From: an uncultured bacterium
GTDB lineage: Bacteria; Patescibacteriota; Saccharimonadia; Saccharimonadales; Saccharimonadaceae
Assembly (NCBI GenBank): GCA_903899655.1
Contig: CAIUKF010000009.1
Coordinates: forward strand, 124,001-188,000
Direction of reading: 5' to 3'
DNA: 64,000 nucleotides
Both the position numbers and the translations under genes were made by a program. Positions 42,397 to 50,252 of this stretch are shown here, one piece after another. Each line of letters starts with the position of its first letter. The stretch's first letter is position 1. The notes below the pieces were generated by a model. That model was not told where the DNA came from and ran no database searches. It saw only the letters and a list, made by a program, of their open reading frames with translations.

Positions 42397-43770
42397 TTAA
42401 CTTAACTTCCCTGCTGCAACCCGTACAGCTTCACTCCAGCTGAGGAAGGCGTGTGGGGTGCTGGCGATGTCAGCGGCGGTTAGTTTATGTTTGACGGCCA
42501 AGGCTAGTTCGTGAATCATCTCACTGGCGTGTGGCGCCACAATTGATGCGCCTAGTACGACGCCTTTTTTGTCAGTAATGATTTTAACAAAACCATCGCG
42601 GAAGTCGGATGTGTTACTGCGAGCGATGATATTAAGTGGTGCAATGGCTTTATTAATAGGCAAGTCGCGTTTAACGCAATCGTCCTCGGATAAACCAACT
42701 GTGGCAATGCCGGGATGGGTGAATATGACTTCAGGCGTGCCAGTATAATCTGGTGTAATTTTGTTGCGACGGATGACGTTATTGGCAACGACGTGACTCT
42801 CCAGTAGTGCTGTATGTGTATGACTGTTGCGACCTAGTACGTCACCAGCGGCAAAAATATGTTTGACGTTGGTTTGTAGGTATTCATTAACGTCGATACC
42901 TTTGGCGGTAAATTTAATGCCAGCGTTTTCGAGGCCCATATCAACGACTGGTGCGCGACCAGCGGCTACTAAAACCTCATCAACTTTGACTGACTTTTCA
43001 GTACCAGCGCGTGATATGATGACGCGTTTTAATAGGCCGTCTTTTTCGACTGAAACAACTCGTGAATGGGTCAGGGTAGTCACGCCTTTTTGTTCGCCTA
43101 GTACCCTTTCAATTAACTCGCCAACTTCGCTGTCGTGATGAGGTAACAGACGACTTGCCTTTTCAACAATGTAAACTTTGGTTCCAAAAATTGCCATCAG
43201 TTGAGCAATTTCTACACCCATGTCGCCACCACCGATAATCAACAAACTTTTTGGTGGGCGAATTGTTTCTAAAATAGTACGTGGCGTTAAATATTTAATC
43301 GTTTCCAGACCTGGAATATCGGGGATAATCCACTGTGATCCAGTGGCAATCAAAAAGTAGTTGGCCGACAGGTGACGTCGATTAACGCTAATTTCGTTAG
43401 GTGATAAAAAGTGAGCGCTGCCAGCATAAGCGCTGATGCCTTGTTTTTCGTAATAGCTACGATTGCCGCCAGCACCGGTTCGTTTAACAGCCAAATCCTT
43501 CCAGGCACGAATTGAAGGGTAGTTATAACCAAGGGTTGACGAACGTAACCCAAATCTGGCGCCGTGACGGGCTTCATCAAACAGAATAGCGGCGTGAAGT
43601 AAGGCTTTGGTTGGAATGTCGCCCCAGTTAGGCGAGTCGCCACCAAAGGCATCGGACTCGATAATTGCTACTCGCTTGCCTTCCCTGGCCGCAATCGTAG
43701 CGGCGGCGCTACCACCGGCACCGCTGCCGATAACGATAAGGTCATAATCAAATTCGTATTTTTTGGCCAT
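42397..43770 (-). CDS. FAD/NAD-linked disulfide-reductase homologue without redox cysteines
   Basis: A 457-residue member of the dihydrolipoamide dehydrogenase/mercuric reductase family. FAD-binding GSGAGG (15-20), NAD-binding IIGGGDMGVE, AAGDV near residue 315 and the C-terminal dimer interface are all intact. Yet the active-site disulfide motif, expected as GGDCPNxxCxPTKAL, reads GGDSPNWGDIPTKAL: Ser46 and Asp51 replace both Cys. The HPT-E motif of the interface is also changed to FLSWSE. It cannot work by thiol exchange and might be a flavin-dependent NAD(P)H oxidase or quinone reductase. RBS AGGAG precedes the ATG. It forms an operon with the ATP-cone and membrane-protein genes upstream. 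Confidence 0.9.
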   Translation of the reverse strand: MAKKYEFDYDLIVIGSGAGGSAAATIAAREGKRVAIIESDAFGGDSPNWGDIPTKALLHAAILFDEARHGARFGLRSSTLGYNYPSIRAWKDLAVKRTGAGGNRSYYEKQGISAYAGSAHFLSPNEISVNRRHLSANYFLIATGSQWIIPDIPGLETIKYLTPRTILETIRPPKSLLIIGGGDMGVEIAQLMAIFGTKVYIVEKASRLLPHHDSEVGELIERVLGEQKGVTTLTHSRVVSVEKDGLLKRVIISRAGTEKSVKVDEVLVAAGRAPVVDMGLENAGIKFTAKGIDVNEYLQTNVKHIFAAGDVLGRNSHTHTALLESHVVANNVIRRNKITPDYTGTPEVIFTHPGIATVGLSEDDCVKRDLPINKAIAPLNIIARSNTSDFRDGFVKIITDKKGVVLGASIVAPHASEMIHELALAVKHKLTAADIASTPHAFLSWSEAVRVAAGKLS

Positions 43771-43784
43771 AATAACTCCTGTTT

Positions 43785-44069
43785 TTAAATAGTGATTTTG
43801 TGTTGTTCGTATAAATATGCGGCTTCGGGGTGAAAACTTTTTAAGTGGCGAGCGGCGACAACCCTAATGTCATGACTGGTAACTTCGGGGCGTTGCTGTA
43901 ACCATATAATTACCTTGTCACAAACTGCATCAGCCGCGGCCTCGGCTTGGCCTTCGGGGGCTTTAGTGCTTAGACAAGCGGCGACTAGACTGCTACGTAA
44001 TTTGTCGCGCAAAAATTTTTCAGTTGGACGACTACCGCCGTGTTTGATGATATCGACTGCTTGGACCAT
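43785..44069 (-). CDS. Free-standing ATP-cone-like domain protein
   Basis: A 94-residue protein resembling the ATP-cone nucleotide-sensing domain of NrdR and ribonucleotide reductases. It has IIKHGGSRPTEKFLRDKLRSS at the start (the 'vikrdG..e.fd.eKl..ai' pattern), a helical middle with Ala-rich segments, then SHDIRVVAARHLKSFHPEAA equivalent to '..ei...v...L...d..aa..Y' and YEQHK. No other domain is attached. It lies between the membrane protein and the oxidoreductase on the minus strand with 14 bp and 1 bp spacing, so it might give ATP/dATP sensing to that system. Moderately sure of the family. Confidence 0.68.
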   Translation of the reverse strand: MVQAVDIIKHGGSRPTEKFLRDKLRSSLVAACLSTKAPEGQAEAAADAVCDKVIIWLQQRPEVTSHDIRVVAARHLKSFHPEAAYLYEQHKITI

Positions 44070-44070
44070 A

Positions 44071-44784
44071 TCAAATTACTCCGACGCTGCTACCTAAGAC
44101 CTGATAGACATAGACAAAAAATCCCAAAACGATTAAACCAGCACCGGCTGTAAATTGCATAAAATGTTTGTTGGCTTCGCGCCATTGTTGAATGCGTGCC
44201 AAGGTGTGGCCGCTACCAATTAACACCCAGACGGTGATAATCGACAGCATCGAAACTAGGGTATAAATAACGATACCAATTAGTTGCCAGATGGCAGGTA
44301 ATTGAATCAACACTAGGGCGCTAATAAACAGCGGGGCAATGATAAACAAAATTTCGCCAACCACGCTACTTAGCCCCAGCCCGAATGCTTCCCCACTTAA
44401 TTTAGTTAATTTCGTACGTTTGTTTAAATAAGTAGCCATACTGCGTGGAATCCAAAGTGTAGTTCCCTTTTCGTGACGATAATAAAAAGCCCAAATCGCT
44501 ATAGCGACGCCAATCATTAATCCGCAAGCCATTGCCCAAATTAATTGTGGGGCGTTTTTACCAAAGATATTCAATAATACTAGTGATGTAAATGACAATA
44601 ATAACACCGTCATCAGTCCAGTGCCAAAAATAAAACTACTGGTCAGGCGCAATAATTTAGCGTGAGACCTTTTGGCGCCGATGGTGTGGCCGCTGAGCAA
44701 TGTTAATACGCTGACACTCAATTGAAAGCTGGCATGAACCAAACCGGCTAGGGTAACAATTGCGAGAGAGCTGAGTATATCCAT
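44071..44784 (-). CDS. Six-helix membrane protein, LysE/CcdA-like
   Basis: A 237-residue protein with about six hydrophobic helices (near residues 5-28, 48-72, 80-100, 138-160, 168-192, 212-232) and short charged loops. The layout resembles the LysE/DsbD-CcdA group of small transporters, but the paired Cys expected for DsbD/CcdA electron transfer are missing. It stands first in the minus-strand operon with the ATP-cone protein and the Cys-less flavoprotein. A membrane electron-transfer or export step is possible; the family cannot be fixed by eye. The ATG follows an A-rich stretch with no clear RBS. Confidence 0.7.
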   Translation of the reverse strand: MDILSSLAIVTLAGLVHASFQLSVSVLTLLSGHTIGAKRSHAKLLRLTSSFIFGTGLMTVLLLSFTSLVLLNIFGKNAPQLIWAMACGLMIGVAIAIWAFYYRHEKGTTLWIPRSMATYLNKRTKLTKLSGEAFGLGLSSVVGEILFIIAPLFISALVLIQLPAIWQLIGIVIYTLVSMLSIITVWVLIGSGHTLARIQQWREANKHFMQFTAGAGLIVLGFFVYVYQVLGSSVGVI

Positions 44785-44858
44785 TTTTGTATTTTTTATT
44801 TTCCTATCTCTAATTTAACATAACCAGGACGAAAGGGCAAAAATGTGCAAATTAGGTA

Positions 44859-44887
44859 TTGCAAAATTATCACATTTATGCTTAAAT
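44859..44887 (+). promoter_or_regulatory. Promoter of the 49-codon gene
   Basis: TTGCAA (44859-44864), 17-bp spacer, TTAAAT (44882-44887). Confidence 0.5.
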
Positions 44888-44927
44888 AGATATATCAAAC
44901 AATAAAAAACAAAAAAAGGAAACAGAA

Positions 44928-45077
44928 ATGGAAACACAGATAGTAGATGTAGAGAACGTCACCAAGACAGATATATTAGGTCTTGAAATGGCTTCTTGGG
45001 ATCAACCACGTACGACCGAGCAATTATTGAGCTTAATTAGCCGTCGTGAAGCTGATATATTTGCAACCCAATCCTAA
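44928..45077 (+). CDS. 49-residue small protein
   Basis: ATG at 44928 has AAAAGGAAA upstream, runs 49 codons and is bracketed by a promoter (44859) and a strong terminator (45093), the layout of a true monocistronic gene. The peptide (METQIVDVENV... LEMASWDQPRTTEQLLSLIS... DIFATQS) is acidic, soluble and probably helical. I do not recognise a family. A small regulator or a leader remnant are both possible. It lies between the divergent oxidoreductase operon and the ASCH gene cluster. Confidence 0.55.
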   Translation: METQIVDVENVTKTDILGLEMASWDQPRTTEQLLSLISRREADIFATQS

Positions 45078-45092
45078 ATATATGCCTTTCAA

Positions 45093-45125
45093 TTAAATAA
45101 CCACGCCCTCAGCGTGGTTATTTAA
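45093..45125 (+). terminator. Terminator of the 49-codon gene
   Basis: AAATAACCACGC pairs with GCGTGGTTATTT across a five-base loop. The gap 45126-45257 has no gene that I can support. Confidence 0.88.
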
Positions 45126-45257
45126 TATACTAATTCTGACTCTTACTTTACATCCTATTTTCCATTCCCCAGCCCCCAGCCCCAACTCTTCAGGACAGTT
45201 ACAGAGATAGTTTTGAAGGCGTATGTCTTGACTCTTTCTAAAAACCCAATTTGGTGG

Positions 45258-45263
45258 TATAAT
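45258..45263 (+). promoter_or_regulatory. -10 element for the first GNAT-ASCH gene
   Basis: TATAAT preceded by TGG (extended -10). The leader contains GCGTTAT/ATAACGC (hairpin) and ends with AAGAGGTG as ribosome-binding site. Confidence 0.5.
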
Positions 45264-45329
45264 ATGCAAGTTCTTTGTACTTTTATAAACCGCGTTATCA
45301 TCGCATAACGCTCATCCTAAGAGGTGAAT

Positions 45330-46658
45330 ATGACACAAAAAGGGATTGTTATTCGCCATGCAAATGGCAACGATCTTGAATGGTTGGCTGACATTATGAC
45401 ATTGGCGTTTGCGCCATTTTGTAGTGCTAATCAGCGCATTCATGCCAGTGATATTCTGAGCAACCAATTAGTTGGTAGCTCGCGGCGAATCGGGACTTTT
45501 GTTGCTCATCAGCATGTTCTGGTGGCAGTAGTTGACGGTCACAATGCCGGCGTGATTCAGATTTTTGAGGAGAAACACTCAATCATCAAAATCGGCTTGT
45601 TAATTGTGGCTGAATTCTATCGGGGCAAGGGAGTCACCACGGCGTTATTTGGTCATGTTGAACATTACGCTGCCGAAAACAAAATTCGACAGCTATATTG
45701 CAACGTGCCGAGTCCCAGTGTTGACGAACTTGGTTGGCTTTACAAAAAAGGATTCCGGTTGACTGGAATCTCAAAAGACAGCCCGGCCAAAGGTATTAAT
45801 GAGTATTTGTTGTACAAGCAACTTGCTGTTAATACTAAAGTGGATGCACAAAACGTAAAAGTCGTCCCGTTTGTAATGGATAAGCATGGCTCTCAAGCTA
45901 TGACTTTAATTTTCAACGAGATGTCTGGCACGTTTGATTCGGTGAATCCATACTGGGTAAATAATCTGTTGAACGGCAAACTACACGATGATTCGACGGA
46001 TGATGAAGACGTAAGTCACATTATCTTTGTATCCATAGTCGACGGCAGGGTTACTGGTTTATTCGGGGCAACACTTCCAAAGAGTGGTCCGATTATGCTA
46101 ATACCGTTAGTCGCCGAGGATATCGTGTCGTTTGAGGCATTGTTGATTTTCGCTCAAGACTCAGTGGTTGTTTACAGTCACAAACTGTACGTCCATTTGT
46201 CACCGAACGTCGATCAGTTAATATGCTTGCAACGGCATGGTTGGACTGTTGAGGGTTTATTGGCTGGTGTGTATTCGCCGACCAGTATAATTCAACAGTG
46301 GTCCTACCAAGTCAAACAATCTGTTGTCACGAGAACAATGCGGATTGGTCGCGTCTATTATGATGCGATTGTCGCCGGCACAAAGACAATCGAGGTCAGG
46401 ATAGTTTGTAGTGAAATTAAACATTACAAAGTTGATGAATTGATACAGTTCGAGGTGACTTCACAACCTCCTGTGTTAGTGCGCATCAATGCGATTCGAC
46501 CATACACCGATTTAAAAAAGGTTATAGCCACTGAGAAATGGCAACAAATTATTCCTGCGGCAACATCCCAGGAGGCGGCTTTAAGCGAGTTGTGTATTTT
46601 AATACCTGACTCGGGTAATGCAGTTGAGATTTGTGCTATTGAGTTCGAAAAGGTGTAA
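45330..46658 (+). CDS. GNAT acetyltransferase - linker domain - ASCH domain fusion (copy 1)
   Basis: A 442-residue three-part protein. Residues 5-165 form a GNAT domain: the acetyl-CoA loop is EFYRGKGVTTALF (the R/Q-x-x-G-x-G/A pattern) after KIGLLIVA, with YKKGFRLTG near its end. The middle (about 180-325) is a second, divergent alpha/beta region, perhaps a degraded GNAT-like half. The C-terminal ~110 residues are an ASCH domain (TRTMRIGRVYYDAIVAGTKT, IEVRI, KVDELIQF). ASCH is a PUA-like RNA- or nucleoside-binding fold. The start at 45330 follows AAGAGGTG by about 6 nt. It is paralogous to the gene at 47271. The combination suggests acylation coupled to RNA or modified-nucleoside binding, by inference. 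Confidence 0.8.
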   Translation: MTQKGIVIRHANGNDLEWLADIMTLAFAPFCSANQRIHASDILSNQLVGSSRRIGTFVAHQHVLVAVVDGHNAGVIQIFEEKHSIIKIGLLIVAEFYRGKGVTTALFGHVEHYAAENKIRQLYCNVPSPSVDELGWLYKKGFRLTGISKDSPAKGINEYLLYKQLAVNTKVDAQNVKVVPFVMDKHGSQAMTLIFNEMSGTFDSVNPYWVNNLLNGKLHDDSTDDEDVSHIIFVSIVDGRVTGLFGATLPKSGPIMLIPLVAEDIVSFEALLIFAQDSVVVYSHKLYVHLSPNVDQLICLQRHGWTVEGLLAGVYSPTSIIQQWSYQVKQSVVTRTMRIGRVYYDAIVAGTKTIEVRIVCSEIKHYKVDELIQFEVTSQPPVLVRINAIRPYTDLKKVIATEKWQQIIPAATSQEAALSELCILIPDSGNAVEICAIEFEKV

Positions 46659-46710
46659 AGGTACAAAGAACACCCAAAGATATGTATGAGCCAAAAGTTC
46701 GTATATATCG

Positions 46711-46759
46711 CAGCCATGCTCCGCAACCCACAAGGTTCGCGGACATGGCTTTTTTTCTT
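46711..46759 (+). terminator. Long GC-rich terminator (copy 1 of a duplicated element)
   Basis: AGCCATG (46712-46718) pairs with CATGGCT (46744-46750), with inner CCGC/GCGG and AACC/GGTT pairing and a run of T after it. The element recurs almost exactly at 48658-48706. Confidence 0.88.
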
Positions 46760-46828
46760 GCCGAAATTATTTGACTATATTTGATATATATGGTGTTTAA
46801 GATGTATTTGTAGTAAAATAGATGCCAT

Positions 46829-47170
46829 ATGACAATTCATAATTTGCAACTTGCAACAGTACCATTTGAAGCTATTATTGGTGGCCAAAAAACAATCGAA
46901 TCACGTTTGTACGACGAAAAACGTCAAGCTATTCAGATTGGCGATGAGCTATTGTTTGTTAATCGTGAAGACTTGGAGCGTACTGTTGGTGCCAAGGTAA
47001 TTGGTTTATTGCGATATGCGACTTTTCATGACTTGTTTTCGCATAATCAACCTGAAAAATTTGGCGGTCCATCGGTTGAATGGTTGGAAAACCAGATTAA
47101 TGAATTTTACTCAAATGATACGCAAAAAGAAAATGGCGTTTTGGGCATCGAATTTGAACTGTTATCTTAG
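46829..47170 (+). CDS. Stand-alone ASCH-domain protein
   Basis: A 113-residue ASCH protein: LATVPFEAIIGGQKTIESRLYD at the start gives the conserved 'i.sG.KtiE.R' pattern, followed by IQIGDELLFVNRED and VGAKVIGLLRYATFHDLF. Relatives such as YqfB hydrolyse N4-acetylcytidine, and others bind RNA; catalytic Lys and Glu of that group correspond plausibly to the KTIE residues here. TAAAAT (46814-46819) ends 9 nt before the ATG and no RBS is present, so the message is probably leaderless. It stands between the two GNAT-ASCH fusions and is less similar to their ASCH parts than they are to each other. Confidence 0.85.
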   Translation: MTIHNLQLATVPFEAIIGGQKTIESRLYDEKRQAIQIGDELLFVNREDLERTVGAKVIGLLRYATFHDLFSHNQPEKFGGPSVEWLENQINEFYSNDTQKENGVLGIEFELLS

Positions 47171-47270
47171 TTGTAATATAAAACATTTTGTGTCATAATA
47201 TATATGCTCTTTGTTCGGAGTTCCTTAAAAATGCTGCTTAACTGTAGCACAAATTTCAAGAGGTGATGAT

Positions 47271-48620
47271 ATGGACGGTACGGTTAGTGTTGTCATTCGT
47301 TTTGCGAATGGCGAAGATTTTGATTGGGTAGCAAACTTGATGGATCGGACGTTAAGTCCTTTCTATGACGGCGACCACCGGGCACATGCCAAACGGATTC
47401 TGGATACCCACGTTAGTGGTGGAACGGATCTTGTTGGGCATTTTTCGACCGGTCAGCATATGCTGATTGCGGAAGTAAATGGTGTTCGGGCTGGACTGAT
47501 CCATGTGGTTGACAAAAAACAGTCAACTGTCAAGATTAGTCCGCTGATTGTACTGGAGGAATTTCGGGGTTACGGCGTAGGTAAGGCTTTGCTTGACTAT
47601 GTCGAGCAATACGCAATCGAGCAAGGTGCTCGACAGCTTTACTGCACAGTGGCCTCGCCGAATGTTGGCGCGCTGGGGTTTTTCCAGGGCAACGGCTTTC
47701 GGGTGACCGGGACAGCGAAGGACCATTACAAGCGCAATGTCGATGAGCATATGCTTTACAAGCAGCTCGGTGATATCAGTTTGGCGGTTTCTTCAAATGT
47801 TTCAGTCGTTCCTTTCAATTACGAGTTGCATGCAGATGCGGTTCGTCGATTGATCCTGTCTAAGATGCGGGATGACTTTTCAGGGGTTGATGACTCCTGG
47901 GTTGATGCATTGTACGAAGGTTGCGCGCGTCAGGGTTCTGGCGATGTTAACGAAAAGTACAAGATCATCTTTGTAGCTGTAAACCAAGGAGAAGTCACTG
48001 GCGTTGTTGGTGCGACTCCTAAAAAAGGTTGCCCGATCAAGCTGATGCCGCTGTTGGCGTCTGATGAAGCTTCATTTGAGGCACTGATTGTTGACGTAAA
48101 GGGGTTACTGATGAGCTACGGCCACAAGCTGTATGTCCATTTGGTGCCCGAGGCATGGCAAATTGCCTGCTTGCATCGTCACGGTTGGGAACTCGAAGGG
48201 GTTTTCCCGGAAGGTTATTCGCCAAATAGTATCGTCCAGCAATGGGGATATCATTTGCCGAAAGGTAACCTAATCACCAGAACGATGCGTATCGATCCAG
48301 TCAATTATCGGGCTATTATGGCTGGTAACAAGACACTGGAAGTGCGTATAGGTGATAGTTATGTCAAGGACTACCAAGTTGGCGATCTGATCAAACTTGA
48401 GACCTCGTGGTCTACTGGTTTGGTCCGCATTAATGCCATTCGGTTGTACTTGAACTTCTGGGAAGTTGTCAATAATGAAGCCTGGCAGCATATCATCCCA
48501 GGGGCAGAGAGCATGGAGGCGGCTTTTGAAGAACTTCAAAAGCAGTATCCACCATTCATAGGCATGCCAAATATACATGTCTTTGAGATTGAACCGGTAA
48601 CGGTTCGCAGTAGAGGGTAA
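47271..48620 (+). CDS. GNAT acetyltransferase - linker domain - ASCH domain fusion (copy 2)
   Basis: A 449-residue paralogue of the 45330 gene with the same order. GNAT (IRFANGEDFDWVANLMDR at the start, EFRGYGVGKALLDYVE as acetyl-CoA loop, FFQGNGFRVTG) is followed by a middle domain (about 185-325, LPEAWQIACLHRHGWELEG-like end), then ASCH (TRTMRIDPVNYRAIMAGNKT, LEVRIGDSYVKDYQVGDLI). Its GNAT loop is closer to the active consensus than copy 1. The base composition is visibly richer in G+C than the neighbours (close to half), suggesting a different history. AAGAGGTGATGAT precedes the ATG. It is followed by the duplicated terminator. Confidence 0.85.
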   Translation: MDGTVSVVIRFANGEDFDWVANLMDRTLSPFYDGDHRAHAKRILDTHVSGGTDLVGHFSTGQHMLIAEVNGVRAGLIHVVDKKQSTVKISPLIVLEEFRGYGVGKALLDYVEQYAIEQGARQLYCTVASPNVGALGFFQGNGFRVTGTAKDHYKRNVDEHMLYKQLGDISLAVSSNVSVVPFNYELHADAVRRLILSKMRDDFSGVDDSWVDALYEGCARQGSGDVNEKYKIIFVAVNQGEVTGVVGATPKKGCPIKLMPLLASDEASFEALIVDVKGLLMSYGHKLYVHLVPEAWQIACLHRHGWELEGVFPEGYSPNSIVQQWGYHLPKGNLITRTMRIDPVNYRAIMAGNKTLEVRIGDSYVKDYQVGDLIKLETSWSTGLVRINAIRLYLNFWEVVNNEAWQHIIPGAESMEAAFEELQKQYPPFIGMPNIHVFEIEPVTVRSRG

Positions 48621-48657
48621 CATCCCTCCTTGTAGGTGTAAAACACCTATTTGTTTA

Positions 48658-48706
48658 CAGCCATGTTCCGCAACCCACGAGGTTCGCGGACATGGCTTTT
48701 TTTCTT
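48658..48706 (+). terminator. Long GC-rich terminator (copy 2)
   Basis: Same hairpin as 46711-46759 with two substitutions: AGCCATG (48659-48665) with CATGGCT (48691-48697) and an oligo-T tail. Confidence 0.88.
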
Positions 48707-48776
48707 TGTCAAAAGATAATAAATTGTGGTATAGTATCTTGGCCTTAAGTCTCTTATAACAAAAAATATTCTAGTT

Positions 48777-49148
48777 ATGGACGGTGTTATAAAACTTTTA
48801 GACCGTAGTAGACTAACAATTGGGACCAAGTGTTATCATGCCATTATGGCTGGGCATAAAAGTCTCGAAGTGCGAGTCGGCTACGAATCGATTCAGGTGT
48901 ATCAGACGGGAGACCAAATCGAACTAGTGACCCCACGGTCATCAGGTTTGGTTTTGGTTAAATCCATCCGGATATATCCGAATTTGCGAGAAGTCGTTTC
49001 TAGGGAATCCTGGCAACGAATTGTCACACACGCGGAAAGCTTGGAGGAGGCTTATCATGCACTTGTGCATCAACATTCTCCATTCGAAGGCATGCCTGAT
49101 ATACATGTCCTTGAATTAGAACCGATTCAGGTTCAAATAATAGGGTAA
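48777..49148 (+). CDS. Stand-alone ASCH-domain protein related to the fusion C-termini
   Basis: A 123-residue protein that matches the ASCH part of the two fusions closely: LTIGTKCYHAIMAGHKSLEV, RVGYESIQVYQTGDQIEL, RIYPNLREVVSRESWQRIV and the ending MPDIHVLELEPIQV, which mirrors the MPNIHVFEIEPV of copy 2. It therefore looks like a duplicate of the fusion's C-terminal part that lost the GNAT and middle domains, or the reverse. A TATAGT hexamer lies about 40 nt upstream. It ends before a terminator at 49190. Function unknown; RNA or nucleoside binding is expected for ASCH. Confidence 0.8.
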   Translation: MDGVIKLLDRSRLTIGTKCYHAIMAGHKSLEVRVGYESIQVYQTGDQIELVTPRSSGLVLVKSIRIYPNLREVVSRESWQRIVTHAESLEEAYHALVHQHSPFEGMPDIHVLELEPIQVQIIG

Positions 49149-49189
49149 ACTTACCCCGCTAACGCAACGCGTTCGCGCTATATCAAAAC

Positions 49190-49239
49190 AAAGCCATACA
49201 CTGACCGCCTTACAAAAAGGTGGAGGTGTGTGGCTTTTT
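49190..49239 (+). terminator. Terminator of the ASCH cluster
   Basis: AAAGCCATACAC at the left pairs with GTGTGTGGCTTT on the right with additional CCTT/AAGG pairing, followed by a T-run. Confidence 0.8.
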
Positions 49240-49265
49240 CATTTGTTGATTGTTATGATTTAACT

Positions 49266-50252
49266 ATGATAATACCTGAAAAACTAAAAATTGGTGATGA
49301 AATTCGAATTATTGCACCGGCTCGGTCAATGGGGATATTAACCGCAAAAACAAAGGCGATTGCCAATCAACGGCTGACAGATTTAGGATTTAAAGTTACA
49401 TTCGGTAAACATGTTGGCGAAATAGATGAATTTAATTCGTCTAGCATTCAGTCACGTCTGGCTGATTTGCACGAAGCGTTTGCTGACCCCAACGTCAAAG
49501 GGATTTTGACCGTTATTGGTGGTTTTAATAGCAATCAATTGCTGGACCATATTGACTGGGATCTAATCAAAAACAACCCTAAGGTTTTATGTGGTTTTTC
49601 AGATATTACAATTTTGAATAATGCAATTTTTGCCAAAACGGGGTTGGTGACATATTCAGGCCCACATTATTCTTCGTTCGGACAAAAACTGTATTTTGAA
49701 TATACTTTGGATTACTTTAAACAAGCTTGTATTGATAACGAAGCAATATCGGTTAGCGCTTCGGACAAATGGAGTGACGACCACTGGCATAATAATCAGG
49801 ACAACAGGGAATTAATTGATAATAACGGCATTTGGACAATCAATCAAGGTGTGGCCGAGGGTATGATTATTGGTGCAAATTTATGTACATTTAATTTGTT
49901 GCAAGGTACTAAGTATATGCCTAGTCTAAATAATTCGATTTTATTTATCGAAGACGACGCACATGCTGATGACACAGACGTAATGGAATTTGATCGTAAC
50001 TTACAGTCACTAATTAATCTGCCGGATTTTAGTGGCGTTCGTGGCGTTGTAATTGGTCGTTTTCAAAAAGCAGCCGGTATGACAAACGATTTATTAATTA
50101 AAATTATTAAATCTAAAAAAGAGCTCAATAACCTGCCAGTCATCGCTGGTGTAGATTTTGGACACACCGACCCTAAAATCACTTTTCCAGTTGGTGGTAC
50201 GGCGACATTAAATACTAACAGTGAAACGAAACTGTTAATTACTAGCCATTAA
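49266..50252 (+). CDS. S66 family peptidase (LD-carboxypeptidase/MccF-like)
   Basis: A 328-residue serine peptidase of family S66. The nucleophile motif is GFSDIT (Ser112), the acidic member lies in FIEDDAHADD, and the His in AGVDFGHTDPK, in the order Ser-Glu-His typical of the family; IIAPARSMG at the start is also characteristic. LdcA-type members cut the L,D bond of murein tetrapeptides during recycling; MccF-type members give immunity to microcin-C-like toxins. The long middle segment rich in Asp/His favours the MccF side but does not decide. TATGAT (49254-49259, extended) ends 6 nt before ATG 49266, so the longer in-frame start upstream is rejected. Confidence 0.9.
   Translation: MIIPEKLKIGDEIRIIAPARSMGILTAKTKAIANQRLTDLGFKVTFGKHVGEIDEFNSSSIQSRLADLHEAFADPNVKGILTVIGGFNSNQLLDHIDWDLIKNNPKVLCGFSDITILNNAIFAKTGLVTYSGPHYSSFGQKLYFEYTLDYFKQACIDNEAISVSASDKWSDDHWHNNQDNRELIDNNGIWTINQGVAEGMIIGANLCTFNLLQGTKYMPSLNNSILFIEDDAHADDTDVMEFDRNLQSLINLPDFSGVRGVVIGRFQKAAGMTNDLLIKIIKSKKELNNLPVIAGVDFGHTDPKITFPVGGTATLNTNSETKLLITSH

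Noticed and set aside
42397-43770. Functional dihydrolipoamide dehydrogenase or mercuric reductase
   Set aside because: Both active-site cysteines are replaced and no 2-oxoacid dehydrogenase or mer genes are nearby.
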